DNA of 64,000 bases, taken from NCBI GenBank assembly GCA_030765065.1, contig CM060979.1:110596350-110660349 (forward strand), given 5' to 3'. Below, piece by piece: positions 23,301-34,323 of this stretch (position 1 is the first letter of the stretch; every line of letters begins with the position of its first letter). Below the pieces are notes generated by a model. It made no database searches. It was not told where the DNA came from and worked only from the letters and a program-made list of their open reading frames with translations. Source of the stretch: Deroplatys truncata. Taxonomy: Eukaryota; Arthropoda; Insecta; Mantodea; Mantidae. The position numbers were made by a program, and so were the translations under genes.

Positions 23301-23785
23301 AGCCTGTTAGAAAGAATTCAAAACCTAAGATCTAACTGGCGCCAACATATAGAAAGAATGCCACCCAACAGGCTTCCACAGATTTTACTTCAATACCAAA
23401 ACATGTTGGTCCCTCATTAACAAGATGGAAAGATTCACTCTCTTGATTTAGAAACAGGTCTAGGTCCAATTCCACCAGGAAGAAGAACAAGAAAAGAAAT
23501 GGATTATTGGTTAAAACAAGCCATGAAACTACAAAAGCAAAGGTATATTGGATCACTGCGGGAAGAAATAAGCACACTAAACGAGCGTTATAAACTTCCA
23601 TTGTTGGTGAGCTAAGGTCTGAGACTTAGCAGAACCCAAATGAGACTGGTAGTTGGTCTTTGTTTTATGGGCCATTACGATCCCGGGATATATCTTATGC
23701 AGAAGACACTGTCTCTCAAAGTATGCTTAGCTGATAGGAGAAGATTGAATATAATGAAGACTGTATATAATAAAATAAGGGATTA
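23301..23785 (+). pseudogene. C-terminal scraps of non-LTR retrotransposon ORF2
   Basis: At 23333-23395 one frame reads NWRQHIERMPPNRLPQILLQ, and a neighbouring frame reads VGPSLTRWKDSL at about 23400-23440. These match the usual ORF2 C-terminal sequence (HI.RM..NRLP, then G.P..RW.D). Further on, about 23615-23780, LSRTQMRLVVGLCFMGHYDP resembles the RNase H-proximal tail of another non-LTR type. Frames are broken. Confidence 0.55.
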
Positions 23786-23901
23786 ACTAACCCACTCTGT
23801 CTAAATTTCAATCCAATCCAACCTAAGAAACTAATTCGCTTTAGCCTGAAAGTAAGTTGAGAATGACTTTAATCACAACTTTCTATAACGTAACATTAAA
23901 T

Positions 23902-24759
23902 TGTTACAGTAATCTGTTCGTATTATCTTTTTTTACTTGGCGCCCGTTATTGTTTTACTATTTTGAATTTTGAGTTCTTTGTCCTCCGGCTAGCTATTAT
24001 TACTCAGTCGAGCAAATATATCTAAGCAGGGCGTGTAAACGGAAAGAAGTTGTTACTAAAAGATAACACTAATAAAAGAATTTGTTTTTACACTTTTATT
24101 GCCGTCACACTTAATTAATAGTTCACATCTGTAATCTTTATACACGCTTGACTGAAACTGTTATATTTCCGAATGTAATTACTGTCGTACGCGTACTTCA
24201 CATTTTGTAACTAACTTTACGACGCGAAAGATTCTGTAGAATTGCGTAATGTGTACCTCGCGAGAGATTCTATAGAACTGCGCGACGTGTATCTCGTGAA
24301 TGACTTTGCAAGACTGCCTGGCGTGTACCTAGCGAGAGAGATTTCTTAGAACTGCGCGATACTTGCTTTTGGCTCAAGAATTTATACTCCCTCACCCCGA
24401 TATGCCTAAACATTATAATAGAGCTGCTATCGGTTACCAAATCGCGGCAACATTAGCGTCTATTTTGTCAGCCAATCATAATCACAAACACATATGCTCT
24501 AGGGAAGATATTCCCTCCATTTCTAAAGAAAGGCACGCTACCCTGACGTCATTTGTTTGTCTCTTCTACGTGATAAACAACTCACCCCATCGCTTCATTG
24601 TTACCCACTCCTATTGTCAATTTCAGTGAGGCCGTGTAAACTTATTTCCTAACAATGCTTATAGCTAACAAACATCTAAAATCATTGTCATACAATAATG
24701 TTAATTTACACTAGAATCACTCTGGCATTCGCAGTGTTGTAATATAAAATACTGCCTCA
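23902..24759 (-). mobile_element. Solo LTR related to family A (subfamily A-prime), minus, 858 bp, TSD AAAT
   Basis: On the minus strand it starts TGAGGCAGTATTTTATATTA and ends ATTACTGTAACA, flanked by AAAT at 23898-23901 and 24760-24763. Only the first ~15 bases match family A closely. The body differs, with an 'agtgtgacggcaataaaag' poly(A) region and three spaced copies of a 'gcgaga…ttctatagaactgcgcga' unit at 24225-24360. It lacks the PBS-type tail modules. Inference: same integrase lineage, different LTR body. Confidence 0.8.
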
Positions 24760-24763
24760 AAAT

Positions 24764-25529
24764 GTGTGGCACTCATATATGGTCGAAATGGAAACGAATT
24801 CTCTTGGCTGTTCTATTTCCCATTTTTCAGTCAGACGACATCGCTTCTCCTGGTAGTCGAATTGGATGACACTATTCTGAACAACCCGCTAACAAATCAG
24901 GAGGTGAACATCAAGATATTATAAGGTGTTATAAGACGTAAGGGTTTTAAAACTGTTTATATGAGAAAAAAAACAGCTATATCTATGTTCTCAAAAAAAT
25001 CAATAATTGAGAGGTAACTTAAGCATGAAATTGATTGACAAACCAAACGTGTAAAGGATGGGCGCAAAAACCCATAAACATCTGTGGTCTTTCTTCACTG
25101 ACTAGGTGAATCATAAGATTTGTCTACATATGATTGTTGCACGACTGTTTCTTGAACTCCAGAGATATTTGGCACTGTATGGCTTCAGCAAGACGTTACG
25201 TAATTTAAATTTCACTGGCTGGTCTACGGTGTAAAATGTTTGTAATATAGAGTGTGTAACTGAAATAAGGCTCTTCTATTCCACTGGCGATAGAGGAGAT
25301 AATCCTAATCAAAGTTTCTTCCCGGCATTTCTTACTATTCTCTGTGGTTTTAAGATTATGAACAACAGATACTTCGATGTTTTAAATGGTGTGTAGGAGC
25401 ACGTCATTAAAGTTAGAGGTTGTTAAGGGAGTGTCTTAATAAGTTTGTTCCCTTGGGCAGGAAAAGGTAAACTCAAAGCGAAGCCAAGAATATTTGCTGA
25501 CTCTCGACAACCAATACTGCCCTACTACC
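24764..25529. other. No recognised feature
   Basis: AT-rich sequence with no family match seen. Confidence 0.4.
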
Positions 25530-25995
25530 CAACATGAATACCAAGCGTGGCGGCGTCGCGGTTACGTGCGCGACTCGCATTCCGAAGGATCCGGGTTCGA
25601 TACCCGGCGACCGTCCACTCTGACCCGTAGGTTTCCCCGGATCGACAGGTGAATGCTGGAGTGGTTTCTTCTCTACCACGTTTCCATTTCCCTTTCATAC
25701 TGTTTCCTTCTCATCTTTCAGGTGTGCTTCTAGGCTTTGTGGCGCATGACGATGCCGGACAGATGGCGCGGGTGCATGCTTAATGCAAAGAATACTCTGC
25801 ATGGACACCAGAGGGCTGCTTGGTTGGCGGGTCGTTTATCGCCCTGTCTCGGCGGCTGTAGTAGTGGGACGGGTCTTTTAGCTTGGAAATGTTAGGGACC
25901 TCTGCATGTCTCTGTGGCCTGCCTACCTGCGGCCTGTAACATCCTGTGATTCCTTCACTTCTTCCCTTCGTCGTGGGTATGGTAGCCGTCATAGA
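25530..25995 (+). repeat. tRNA-derived SINE, family S1
   Basis: The head at 25545-25605 has a tRNA-like layout ending in 'gatccgggttcgatacccggcg', a good B box (GGTTCGATACC) with its own hairpin. The body then diverges from tRNA with 'gtaggtttccccgga' and 'aggtgaatgctgg', blocks that also occur in S4 at 39530. GC content is much higher than in the flanks. It is not a functional tRNA gene: the acceptor and anticodon arms do not close. Confidence 0.75.
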
Positions 25996-26579
25996 TCAGT
26001 GCAGATCGCAGCGCGCGAAGTGTTCCCCCTCTGTTAACTCACCTATACCTCTACCCAATCTGAATACATGCGAGTTAGTTTATGGAGCATTGCATTTCAA
26101 CATAGACGAAAATGTTATTAAAGAAACGTGTTCAGAATAATTCTATTCATCGGCTTAAAGGAGGAACTTCATTTAAATTGTGCCCCATAAGTATAGAGGA
26201 CTGCAAAACTGAACGATAGGATTCACTAAAGGGAGGGGTAATAAACATTACATTGTTGCAAGCATTTGTTTTACCGGAAAAAAGGCAGTGCGCGTAAGGT
26301 TAATATTTATAAAACGTAATGTCAAGGGCAATTTGTCTCCAGAGTTTGAAAATCGCGAGTTGTATTTGCTATGAATCCAATGAACTGGTAAAATCCATAA
26401 AATAAGAGAATATTTAAACTGCTTAGAAGTGAAAAATTAACCTCAAAGTTCTGATCATTGTAACTAAGATTCTATACATGTTAATACACTCACTGATGTT
26501 GTAATAAACTCTTATAATGTTCTCTGCTTACATTTCTCATGTTAGCTGGCCAGTCTTGTGATTAGTCGTGATGGTGTTT
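25996..26579. other. No recognised feature
   Basis: AT-rich, short frames only. Confidence 0.4.
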
Positions 26580-27290
26580 GCCTTTCCAGTTCATAACCTT
26601 TCACTTGATTTATTTCTTGTTTCATAGCTTGCCCAGATCCTTTCGACGCCATTTTGTCGTTTGAATTTAGCACACATGTCCATTGTATATGCGTTACTAA
26701 TCTCATAGTTGCAGTTTACCCAGTCCCGGCTGACTTGAGGAATTTCTGCTGCTTTGTTTTTCCTTTCTGTTGTGGTGCTTTCCCATGCTGCCGTGCAAGG
26801 TAGGAGCAACCGGCGTCGGAGACCTAGGCAAACTTTCCCTAGTTACTATATATGCCAGTCTAGAAGGTGTGAATCTCCTTGATAAGCTGCTATTTTATTT
26901 TTTAAAATATGTAAGCTTTACTTTTTCAATTAATCGATTGTAGTTCGATTTTAATCAGTGGTTCCCACGTTAATTCAAGGGCGTGGGTGATGATTCGACT
27001 GGCCTTTATCGTAAAGAGGACCATGGCAGTAGGTTCTAGTAGAGAGGGGTGTTTTATATTCTTCGTTGCAAAGGTAGCTTTACCTTTAGCTGTTGTACAC
27101 GTGTTCAGCATAGATTCTCTGTTTACATGCAGTGTGATTTCTAGGTATTTGTATTTTCTAATTGGTTAAGATTTTTCTATGCAATTGATATCTTTATTTT
27201 GCGCGGAAAGTATTCCTCCAGTCCTAAAGACCATGACTATGGTTTTATTTGTTTTCTGTACAGACTGTTTCTTTCTGTCAATTTTGATGT
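26580..27290 (-). pseudogene. Non-LTR retrotransposon reverse transcriptase, C-terminal half
   Basis: Reading from 27290 leftwards on the minus strand: KTIVMVFRTGG, then KYKYLEITLHV (equivalent of the KYLG motif after the catalytic site), TTAKGKATFATKNIKHPSLL and MVLFTIKASRIITHALELTW, the run of motifs that follows the YADD box in insect non-LTR elements. Further left, about 26820-26590, NYEISNAYTMDMCAKFKRQN continues the C-terminal region. Several stops and frame changes; the YADD box itself is not preserved. Confidence 0.7.
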
Positions 27291-27298
27291 TATTCAAC

Positions 27299-27535
27299 AG
27301 TGATGCCCAAACTTATGCGAAATAGGGGAGGGTAGATTTATCCCCATGCATTGTTCGCGGAGTTATGACGCATTCGTATAGTCATGGGTTGTCCAAACAC
27401 CAATGCTTGGTTACCTTGTAAAATGTCATTGCGACCTGTTGTCAGTGAGTGAGTAAAGGGGAAATGCTTCATAATATAAAAAGAAAGAGGTGGGGTAAAA
27501 CGACAATATGACGTCATTAGCTCATAAGAGAAAAA
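27299..27535 (+). repeat. Family D dispersed repeat, copy 1
   Basis: It aligns over its full length with the reverse complement of 50785-51017. Shared blocks are 'gaaataggggagggt', 'atgggttgtccaaac', 'ttggttaccttgta' and 'gtggggtaa…cgacaatatgacgt'. No coding capacity. The two copies end at nearly the same points, so ~235 bp is probably a real unit. Confidence 0.75.
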
Positions 27536-27910
27536 GGGTGGACTTCATTGTTATTCAAAGCTAACAGTAGCTTGTTGTTTTTCGATAGTAGCACTATTTC
27601 GACCTCCTAGACGTTCGCTATACCTGATCGTAAAGGAACGTGGGTATAGAGTATGGTCCAAAATTATGAATAGCTATAGAGTTGATTGTTATCTGACATT
27701 TTCTAGCAAATGATTGATCTTTGTTAGATGGCTGACATATGAGTGGTACAATCACTGAAGTTATGGTGATGGTAACTCTAGTCTCGTCTGCACACGGTAT
27801 TAACAATCCAGATGTTACCAACATACATATTACATGAACCGAGACATGTAGTAACCCTTTTAATGACAACTGTTTAAGTTATGATAATTTCCAGCTGTGC
27901 TACCAAAGTG

Positions 27911-28412
27911 CAGGGTTATTCAAAAAGAAGGAACGGACTTTAAATGTTTATTTCTAATGAACGACAATAGATGGCGACACATGCGATGCATCACTGAATA
28001 GAGAAAAGTTCAAATTTTTATTTTGTGTGTTCAAAATGAGAACCATTTGTTATGCGAGGACGACCAGTGCTTTTCTGTTTGCATATGCAACCATCTTCTA
28101 CGAATTTATTGTATCGCTTGTAAATTATTTATGACGAGGTGGCTCGTTGTTGAACTTACAACGAAACGCACGCTGCAATGAAACAGTGGATTCACTCTTT
28201 GCATAATGCAGCACACAAAATACCTTTTCCTGTGGCGTCGCCATTTTCTCGTAAACAACCACAGCGCCGCTGTAGGCACTGAATGGAACTAATAGGTGGG
28301 GCTTAAAACTTTGAGCTTTCCTCTATTTAATATTTTTCGTATGTGTCACTATCTATTGTCGTTCATTAAAAATGAATATTTAAAATCTATTCCTTCTTTT
28401 TGAATAAACCTA
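27911..28412 (-). mobile_element. MITE-sized deletion derivative of a DUF4817-type mariner-like transposon
   Basis: Both ends carry an inverted repeat of about 65 bp: left from 'gggttattcaaaaagaagga', right the complement ending 'tccttctttttgaataaacc'. Between them the minus strand reads MATPQEKVFCVLHYAKSES, then a frame-broken helix-turn-helix stretch with SLQRAFRCKFNNEPP. This is the N-terminal DUF4817-type domain; the DDE catalytic domain is gone. A TA target duplication is not clean (right side has TATA, left side TG). Confidence 0.8.
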
Positions 28413-29889
28413 TATGTACGGGAAGGCACCACTCAGCAGAATGTGAAAAACAAATGGGCAGTCAGCAAGAGCGGCAGCGGGTTCCTTCCTCTGTTCTAGC
28501 GTACTACAAACTCCTTGCTTCGGTGCTCATTTCGACTCGATAGTAGCTTCCATCGTAGTGCAGTCAGAAACTGTTTGAAGCGTGCGAACGCATGCGCAAC
28601 TTAATAATCACATGCACAAAATTAAAACGCCATGCAACTGACGGTTATCAACCGTTTCTGGCTGTATTACGAACAAAGTCAGTATTATTCAACCAATCAG
28701 TCACACTTTTCTGCCCTAGGAAAGGACCTTTATTGCAAATCCAGCCTTCTTCGTTTTTCTTTTTCCTCTTGTATCCGCATGAAACTACTTATAAATAATA
28801 AATGTAGTAGAATTTAATGATAACACCTTGGAACCTAATGGCTGCAAATTACAAACACTTTTATGTCATTAGAAAACGAGAGTATAGGTCTAAAGAGCTA
28901 TGATATTGGCGTTATTTTTTTCTAATTTGATTGTTTAACACAGGGATGCCAAATGCCACTGCAATTAGCAAAGTATTTCCGGTTCACAGTTCTATAGAGC
29001 GAAGCATGTACAAGGAATGTATATGGCTTTACATTCTATGACAAAACTTTCACAAGAGAAACACACAGAATACTCACAGAAATGATTAAAAGTTGAAATT
29101 CTTTCAGTTGTCTGTAAAATCTGGACGTCGCCTATGAGATCTTTAAGATACACCTTTTATGTCTCAGATAAGCGAGAAACCATACACACTCGTAGTACAT
29201 TCCGGCATTCCTAATGGCTACCTTGTGTAACAGATATTAAGAAAATTCTTCTTCTTATTATAACAAATCAAGGTGGAGATGAGTCATGGGACTGCAGCTG
29301 TGACCCTGAAATAAAAGCAATGGAAGTCGGCTGAGTTGCACTTCCGAAGAAGGTGCGGCAAAGTCGGAGTAAGTTCAAGGCCATGTTCAACGTTTTTCTG
29401 GTTGCTGTCCATTACGAAAAGCCTTCAAATTAGCAAGTAAATAAATAGTGCTTTGCCAAAGTAAGCGATGACTAATAAATAGCTTCCTCACAGATGAGTT
29501 GCTCTTTCTTCTTTTTAGATAAATGCTGTGTTAAACCACAAAGGGCCGAAGTTTATGAATTTAAATATTATTAATTTAGATATCGTTTAACGTTGATCAA
29601 TTTTAGGTACTAAAGTGTGTTTAAAACATCTTTAACCCTGCCAGGGTTGAAAGACGTGCAGTGTTGTAAAACATTTGTTTTCGGAGAAAAAGGCCATTAA
29701 AAGATATACTCCTGTGCATATATATAGGATGTTATGTTCAAAGTTGTCTGAAAAATATCCTTCATATGCTTTGTGAATTGTAATTAATTAATATCTCCCA
29801 GCTAAGCAAACGGATTCAAAAATCAACCTTAAAACTTTCAGGTGATAGTATAGTAAACTGAGAAGGGAGGGTAAAACACGACCAGGGAA
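28413..29889. other. No recognised feature
   Basis: AT-rich. One GC-richer patch at 29270-29380 has no family signature. Confidence 0.4.
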
Positions 29890-30230
29890 CCAAATAATTC
29901 GAGATTAATTTCTGTAACCGACTCTTGCTCCTGAAAAGGCAAAGTATCTTCGAGCGGTTCAAGAACCTGAGCTGCACAGTCAGCTCTGTTTTGGAGGCGA
30001 ATATGACATCATCGGCTTAGGTGCGAACAGTGAAATGAAGTAGCTGCAGATACCTGAATGAACGGTATAGAGAAACGGTTCTAGATCGACAATGAATAAT
30101 TCTATAGCAAGCGACAGCCTTGATGAATCATTTGCATAGTGGGGAAAGTGATAAGATACCCATTGAATTGAACTTGCACCGTGCAAGATTGCATAACAAA
30201 TGAGCTTGCAAAAATATAAATTTTCGTGGT
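29890..30230 (-). pseudogene. Possible reverse transcriptase fragment
   Basis: On the minus strand at about 30015-29980 one frame reads ADDVIFASKTEL, which resembles the core of a non-LTR RT active site (xADD followed by hydrophobic residues). The flanking frame is broken and the upstream RT motifs are not recognisable. SINE S2 begins just to the right. Confidence 0.35.
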
Positions 30231-30257
30231 AAGTAAATGTAGTAATAAAGTAATAAC

Positions 30258-30562
30258 AATCCTGTGGGTGACGCTACAGCCCTTGAAAGTCCTAGACCTG
30301 GCAACCCGACTGCCGGCCTCACACCAACGTGCGCACGGCAGAGGTGGGCGATCATCCAACCGACACGGGGAGATGAGTGGCCAGCATCTCACATCCCCGA
30401 GCCAGAATGTTGGCCTCTGTACCCGGGACCGCTGCCTATCGCAACTCTCACTTTCCTCACGATGCTGAGTGGGCACCGATCCTATACCCGGGACTTAAAT
30501 TCGCACCACCCTCATGGCTGGAATCGAACCCGGGCGCATTCCGCGGAAATAGTAATGCCATT
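30258..30562 (-). repeat. tRNA-derived SINE, family S2
   Basis: The right end reads 'ggctggaatcgaacccgggcgc', the reverse complement of a good B box (GGTTCGATTCC), so the tRNA-like head lies right and the element is minus. It is GC-rich and matches 16216-16465 over most of its length. Confidence 0.75.
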
Positions 30563-31025
30563 TTATAAAGCCTATGGAGATAATTGCATTGATTGGTGAA
30601 CATGTTGCTGCGCACTGTCAGGACTGTCACAAGTTTGTCCTAACTTTGTTGTATCTGGGGTGATCTTTCTAATCCTGTTCACTTGCACTTTCATTAAATG
30701 TTGTTGTATAACGCTAAGGATTTCGGTGACTATACTTATACTATACTTTACCGTTAGATAATGGAAGCGCGATATATCCAAAGCCTGCAAATGTGAAATT
30801 AAGATGGCAACAAGACAAGTTTGGGTAGGTTCCAAAATCGTATGTTGTAAAAGTTGTAAAGTTGTCATGAAATGGCGTCGCAGCCAGCAGCGCTTTGCAC
30901 ACTGAGCCTTCGGATTCCTGCCTGTAGGTGATCTCAATCTGCTATGCCCACATATTTATTGGCATTTTGGAACAAACTGTTGTAAATTTAGTGGTAGTTA
31001 ATATGGAAATTCTCGCCAAATTGTT

Positions 31026-31456
31026 TTTGAAGGTGTTGATGAAACTCTTTATTGAGACGCTGAGACCTCTATAAATACTTTTTATTATTTTTTAACTCTT
31101 CTTTCGTAAATAACATGATACCATCTGCAGCACACTTGACTACTTATCAGAATGCCTTTCATGGTCTGAAGTTAAGTTTGAGAAATTTTGTATTCTATTG
31201 CTTGCGTTTTGTACAGGTAGGAGATATATGCATCATTGTCGCTGTCATGCAATTTGTGACATAGATCATCAGCATGGTATTGTAAAAAACAAAACTACAG
31301 TGTCTTTTTCCGTACCCTACCGTCTGTATAACGATTTTTTGACTTCTTGTATCCAAAATTTAAAAAATATGTGACACACTCACATGACATCTCTACCCCC
31401 TATCTTTTATTAGCGTGTAAACAAACTAATTTACTTAAGCTTATTTTTCTATATTC
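31026..31456 (+). repeat. Left arm (431 bp) of a near-perfect inverted repeat
   Basis: Its reverse complement stands at 31658-32088 with only a few substitutions. The arm contains ~335 bp of local flank plus the first ~95 bp of family B copy B4. Confidence 0.95.
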
Positions 31457-32515
31457 TTCATTTTAATCCAAATAAACCTTTGCAGAAATAGCTACATTAC
31501 ACATTTGGTTGTAAATACAAACGCAATAGCGATAGTCGTTTTTAAGAACTGGCCAGTTATATGCTGGCCTTAAAACTCCATACTATTTCCTTACAATTGC
31601 GAGAAACAACTGAATGTTGACAGGACTTTAAAGGAATGGCCAAGTAATGAACAGTTCGAATATAGAAAAATAAGCTTAAGTAAATTAGTTTGTTTACACG
31701 CTAATAAAAGATAGGGGGTAGAGACGTCATGTGAGTGTGTCACATATTTTTTAAATTTTGGATACAAGAAGTCAAAAAATCGTTATACAGACGGTAGGGT
31801 ACGGAAAAATACACTGTAGTTTTGTTTTTTACAATACCATGCTAATGATCTATGTCACAAATTGCATGACAGCGACAATGATGCATATATCTCCTACCTG
31901 TACAAAACGCAAGCAATAGAATACAAAATTTCTCAAACTTAACTTCAGACCATGAAAGGCATTCTGATAAGTAGTCAAGTGTGCTGCAGATGGTATCATG
32001 TTATTAACGAAAGAAGAGTTCAAAAATAATAAAAAGTATTTATAGAGGTCTCAGCGTCTCAATAAAGAGTTTCATCAACACCTTCAAACAGTTAATGAAC
32101 AGTGTAATAACAGATATCTAGAAGAAGCTTACGCCTAAAAAAAGTTATTTGACATAAATTGTGTGTTTTAAAGAGATAAACAATTTTTGTGCAGTGCATT
32201 TTCGTCTGTCGCTTGACGTTTAGCATTTATACAAAATTAGTTCCGAATGAAGAGGACTTCATTGGAAAATTCAAGATATACATTATTTGTCATGTAAACA
32301 TCTTTAATATGTGGCATTTTAATCAAAATCGTTAGAGCCACTTTTTTAGCAAATAGAAAGTTTCAAAAAGAGGGTAAAGGGTAGTTTGGGGTGGGGGGTT
32401 TTCTGGAAAATACCAGTTTAATCTGGTACTGAACCTAAATATCAAATTTGGTGTTTATCCGACTTTTCGCTTCTGAGTTATGCTGCTTACAGATACACAC
32501 ACAAACACATGTAGA
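31361..32515 (+). repeat. Family B repeat, copy B4, interrupted by an inverted duplication
   Basis: It starts 'gtgacacactcacatgac', runs through 31657, is broken by the inverted arm at 31658-32088, and resumes at 32093 with the family's 'ggtt…acaaaaaaagttatttgacataaattgtgtg' middle. It ends near 32515 without the usual 3' terminus. Confidence 0.85.
31658..32088 (-). repeat. Right arm (431 bp): inverted copy inserted inside B4
   Basis: Same length as the left arm. It is flanked by an 11-bp direct duplication, TAATGAACAGT, at 31645-31655 and 32093-32103. Together the arms would fold into a hairpin with a 201-base loop. Confidence 0.93.
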
Positions 32516-33242
32516 GTTAGTTTCTCTGAAAAAAATCCTTAACAAGACAAACGCTTTTTCCTTGGTGTTAACGTGTGAACAAGGAACATTAAATTTTCCG
32601 TAACTGCAAACTGCAAGCTATGTGACGAGCGAGTGTTGATTCACAGTTCATTTTATTTTCCTTAGTGAGTCTGTCTCATGCCTTCATGCGTCCAGTTGCA
32701 GTCTGGCCGATTTAAGAAGCTATATTTAACCGATTTCAGTAAATATGCCACATTAATGAGTACATAAACTTTGGGGATATTTTAAAGAAATTCAAACTGC
32801 TAAATTTATGGGAACAGTGTTCACTATGGTCGGAGTATGTGCTAATTATTAGGTTGAACAGAAAAGTGAAAAAATAACAAATTGACTCCGTCGCCACAAG
32901 ACTGTCCCTTATTTGTTCCATTAACTAGGAAAAGTAGAATTGAAGAAGTGGACAGCTTTGAGTAAGTTTAACAAAATGTATGTCAGGAGCTAGTTGCTTC
33001 GTTGACTTCATCAGCATTTAGTAGTGGAGTCTATTGCAGAAAATCTTCACTCGAAAGTGAATGTCCATTCTGCGATTTGTTTTTCTAAAATTAACCCATT
33101 CTGTTACTGGTAGATAGAAAAAACTATTCACAATTTTGTGAGAAATGACTCAACATTTTTCAGTCTATTTTCATTCCTAATAATAGTGTCGGATTCAGTT
33201 ACGTGCTCAGAAGCAATGCACAGAGAGATCTTGAGCTTTCAA
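32516..33242. other. No recognised feature
   Basis: AT-rich, no family match. Confidence 0.4.
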
Positions 33243-33247
33243 TAAAA

Positions 33248-34213
33248 AATCTGATGTGTTACACTCACATGACTTTCTCTACTCTTGTACAAACTATTTT
33301 TACAAACGCTTATTCTCCATCTACTTCATGTTAAACGAGATAAACATTTGGAGAGTCTATCTTATTGCTAATTTTCTTGTAGATGTAAGGGGAATATATA
33401 TTTACAAGGGCAATATAGAATAACAGTAGCCTTTAAGCACATACATATCTCTTAATAACTGGTTGTTAGGTGCAGCACCATTCCCATTCCCACAGCTTAA
33501 TACTCTTTGCATATCCAAGACAAAAAAATGAATAACGAATTCCCATTTGAGAAAAGTATTGAAAAATTTAAGGGAATAACAAGTAATATCTCGAAAATGG
33601 TTCACTCAACAAAAAAAATGTATATGACATAAATTGTGTATTTTAACGCGATCTACATTTTTTGTGTAGTAAAAGTTTGTCTATCTCTTATAGTTTACCA
33701 GTTATGCAAAAGTTGTTCACAATAAAGAATACTTTTGGAGACATTCCCAGGAAATTCAAGATATACATTTTATTTGTCATAAAAATATCGTAAACATATG
33801 ATATTTTAATCAAAATCGTTAGAGCCATTTTTGAGAAAATTAAAATTTTCGAAAAATCTTCCATGTGAAGGGTACTCTGGGGTGGGGGGATTTTGTTGAA
33901 AACCTTCGTGTCGCATCCCTGGAAGATACTGAACCCAAATACCAAGTTTGGTGTTTATCCGACAGTTCGTTTCTGAGTTATGTTGTTCACAGACACACAC
34001 AGACACACAGACACACAGACACACACAGACACACAGACACACAGACAGACAGACAGACAGACACACAGACACACACACGGACATATTTCCAAAAATGCTT
34101 TTTTTGGATTCAGGGGGTCTCAAAACATGTATTTCCGGTGAAATCTCGGTATCGAAATTTTGGGTGGAATACAATACTTCTCCTACTTACTATACGTAGT
34201 AGAGAAAGTAAAA
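33248..34213 (+). repeat. Family B repeat, copy B5, full length (reference copy)
   Basis: 966 bp from 'tctgatgtgttacactcacatgac' to 'tagtagagaaagtaaaaa'. Landmarks in order: 'cttcatgttaaacgagataaac', 'taatatctcgaaaatggttc', 'aaaatcgttagagccattttt', 'ggggtggggggatttt', 'accaagtttggtgtttatccg', an ACAG/ACAC tract at 33990-34078, and 'ggattcagggggtctcaaaac'. 'gactttctctac' at the left and 'gtagagaaagt' at the right are inverted, so it may be a DNA-transposon derivative. Frames across the ACAC tract are artefacts of the repeat. Confidence 0.9.
33990..34080. repeat. Interrupted (ACAG)n/(ACAC)n microsatellite within B5
   Basis: About 90 bp of ACAG and ACAC units. Family B copies all have a shorter tract here, so the microsatellite is part of the family. 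Confidence 0.95.
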
Positions 34214-34323
34214 AGCAGGAAGAAATCAAGCTGAGAACAGAATGAAATGGCTGGTGCTAAAGCAAACATTTCAAACAGTGCTCACTTTTATAATATGTAT
34301 AATGCACAAATGAACTTTATATA

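Noticed and set aside
23938-23947. TGGCGCCCG as a primer-binding site on the plus strand
   Set aside because: The TSD (AAAT) and TG...CA ends show that it lies inside a minus-strand LTR and in the wrong orientation for priming.
25545-25610. tRNA gene with a perfect B box
   Set aside because: Only the B-box arm folds well; acceptor and anticodon arms do not close, and the sequence continues into a body shared with other SINEs. Called a SINE head.
30264-30599. 111-codon GC-rich open frame
   Set aside because: Falls in SINE S2; similar sequence at 16216-16465 has no open frame.
33806-34245. Open frames of 83-126 codons on both strands encoding HTQTHRHT or CVCVSVCL repeats
   Set aside because: They are translations of the ACAG/ACAC microsatellite inside family B and occur on both strands.
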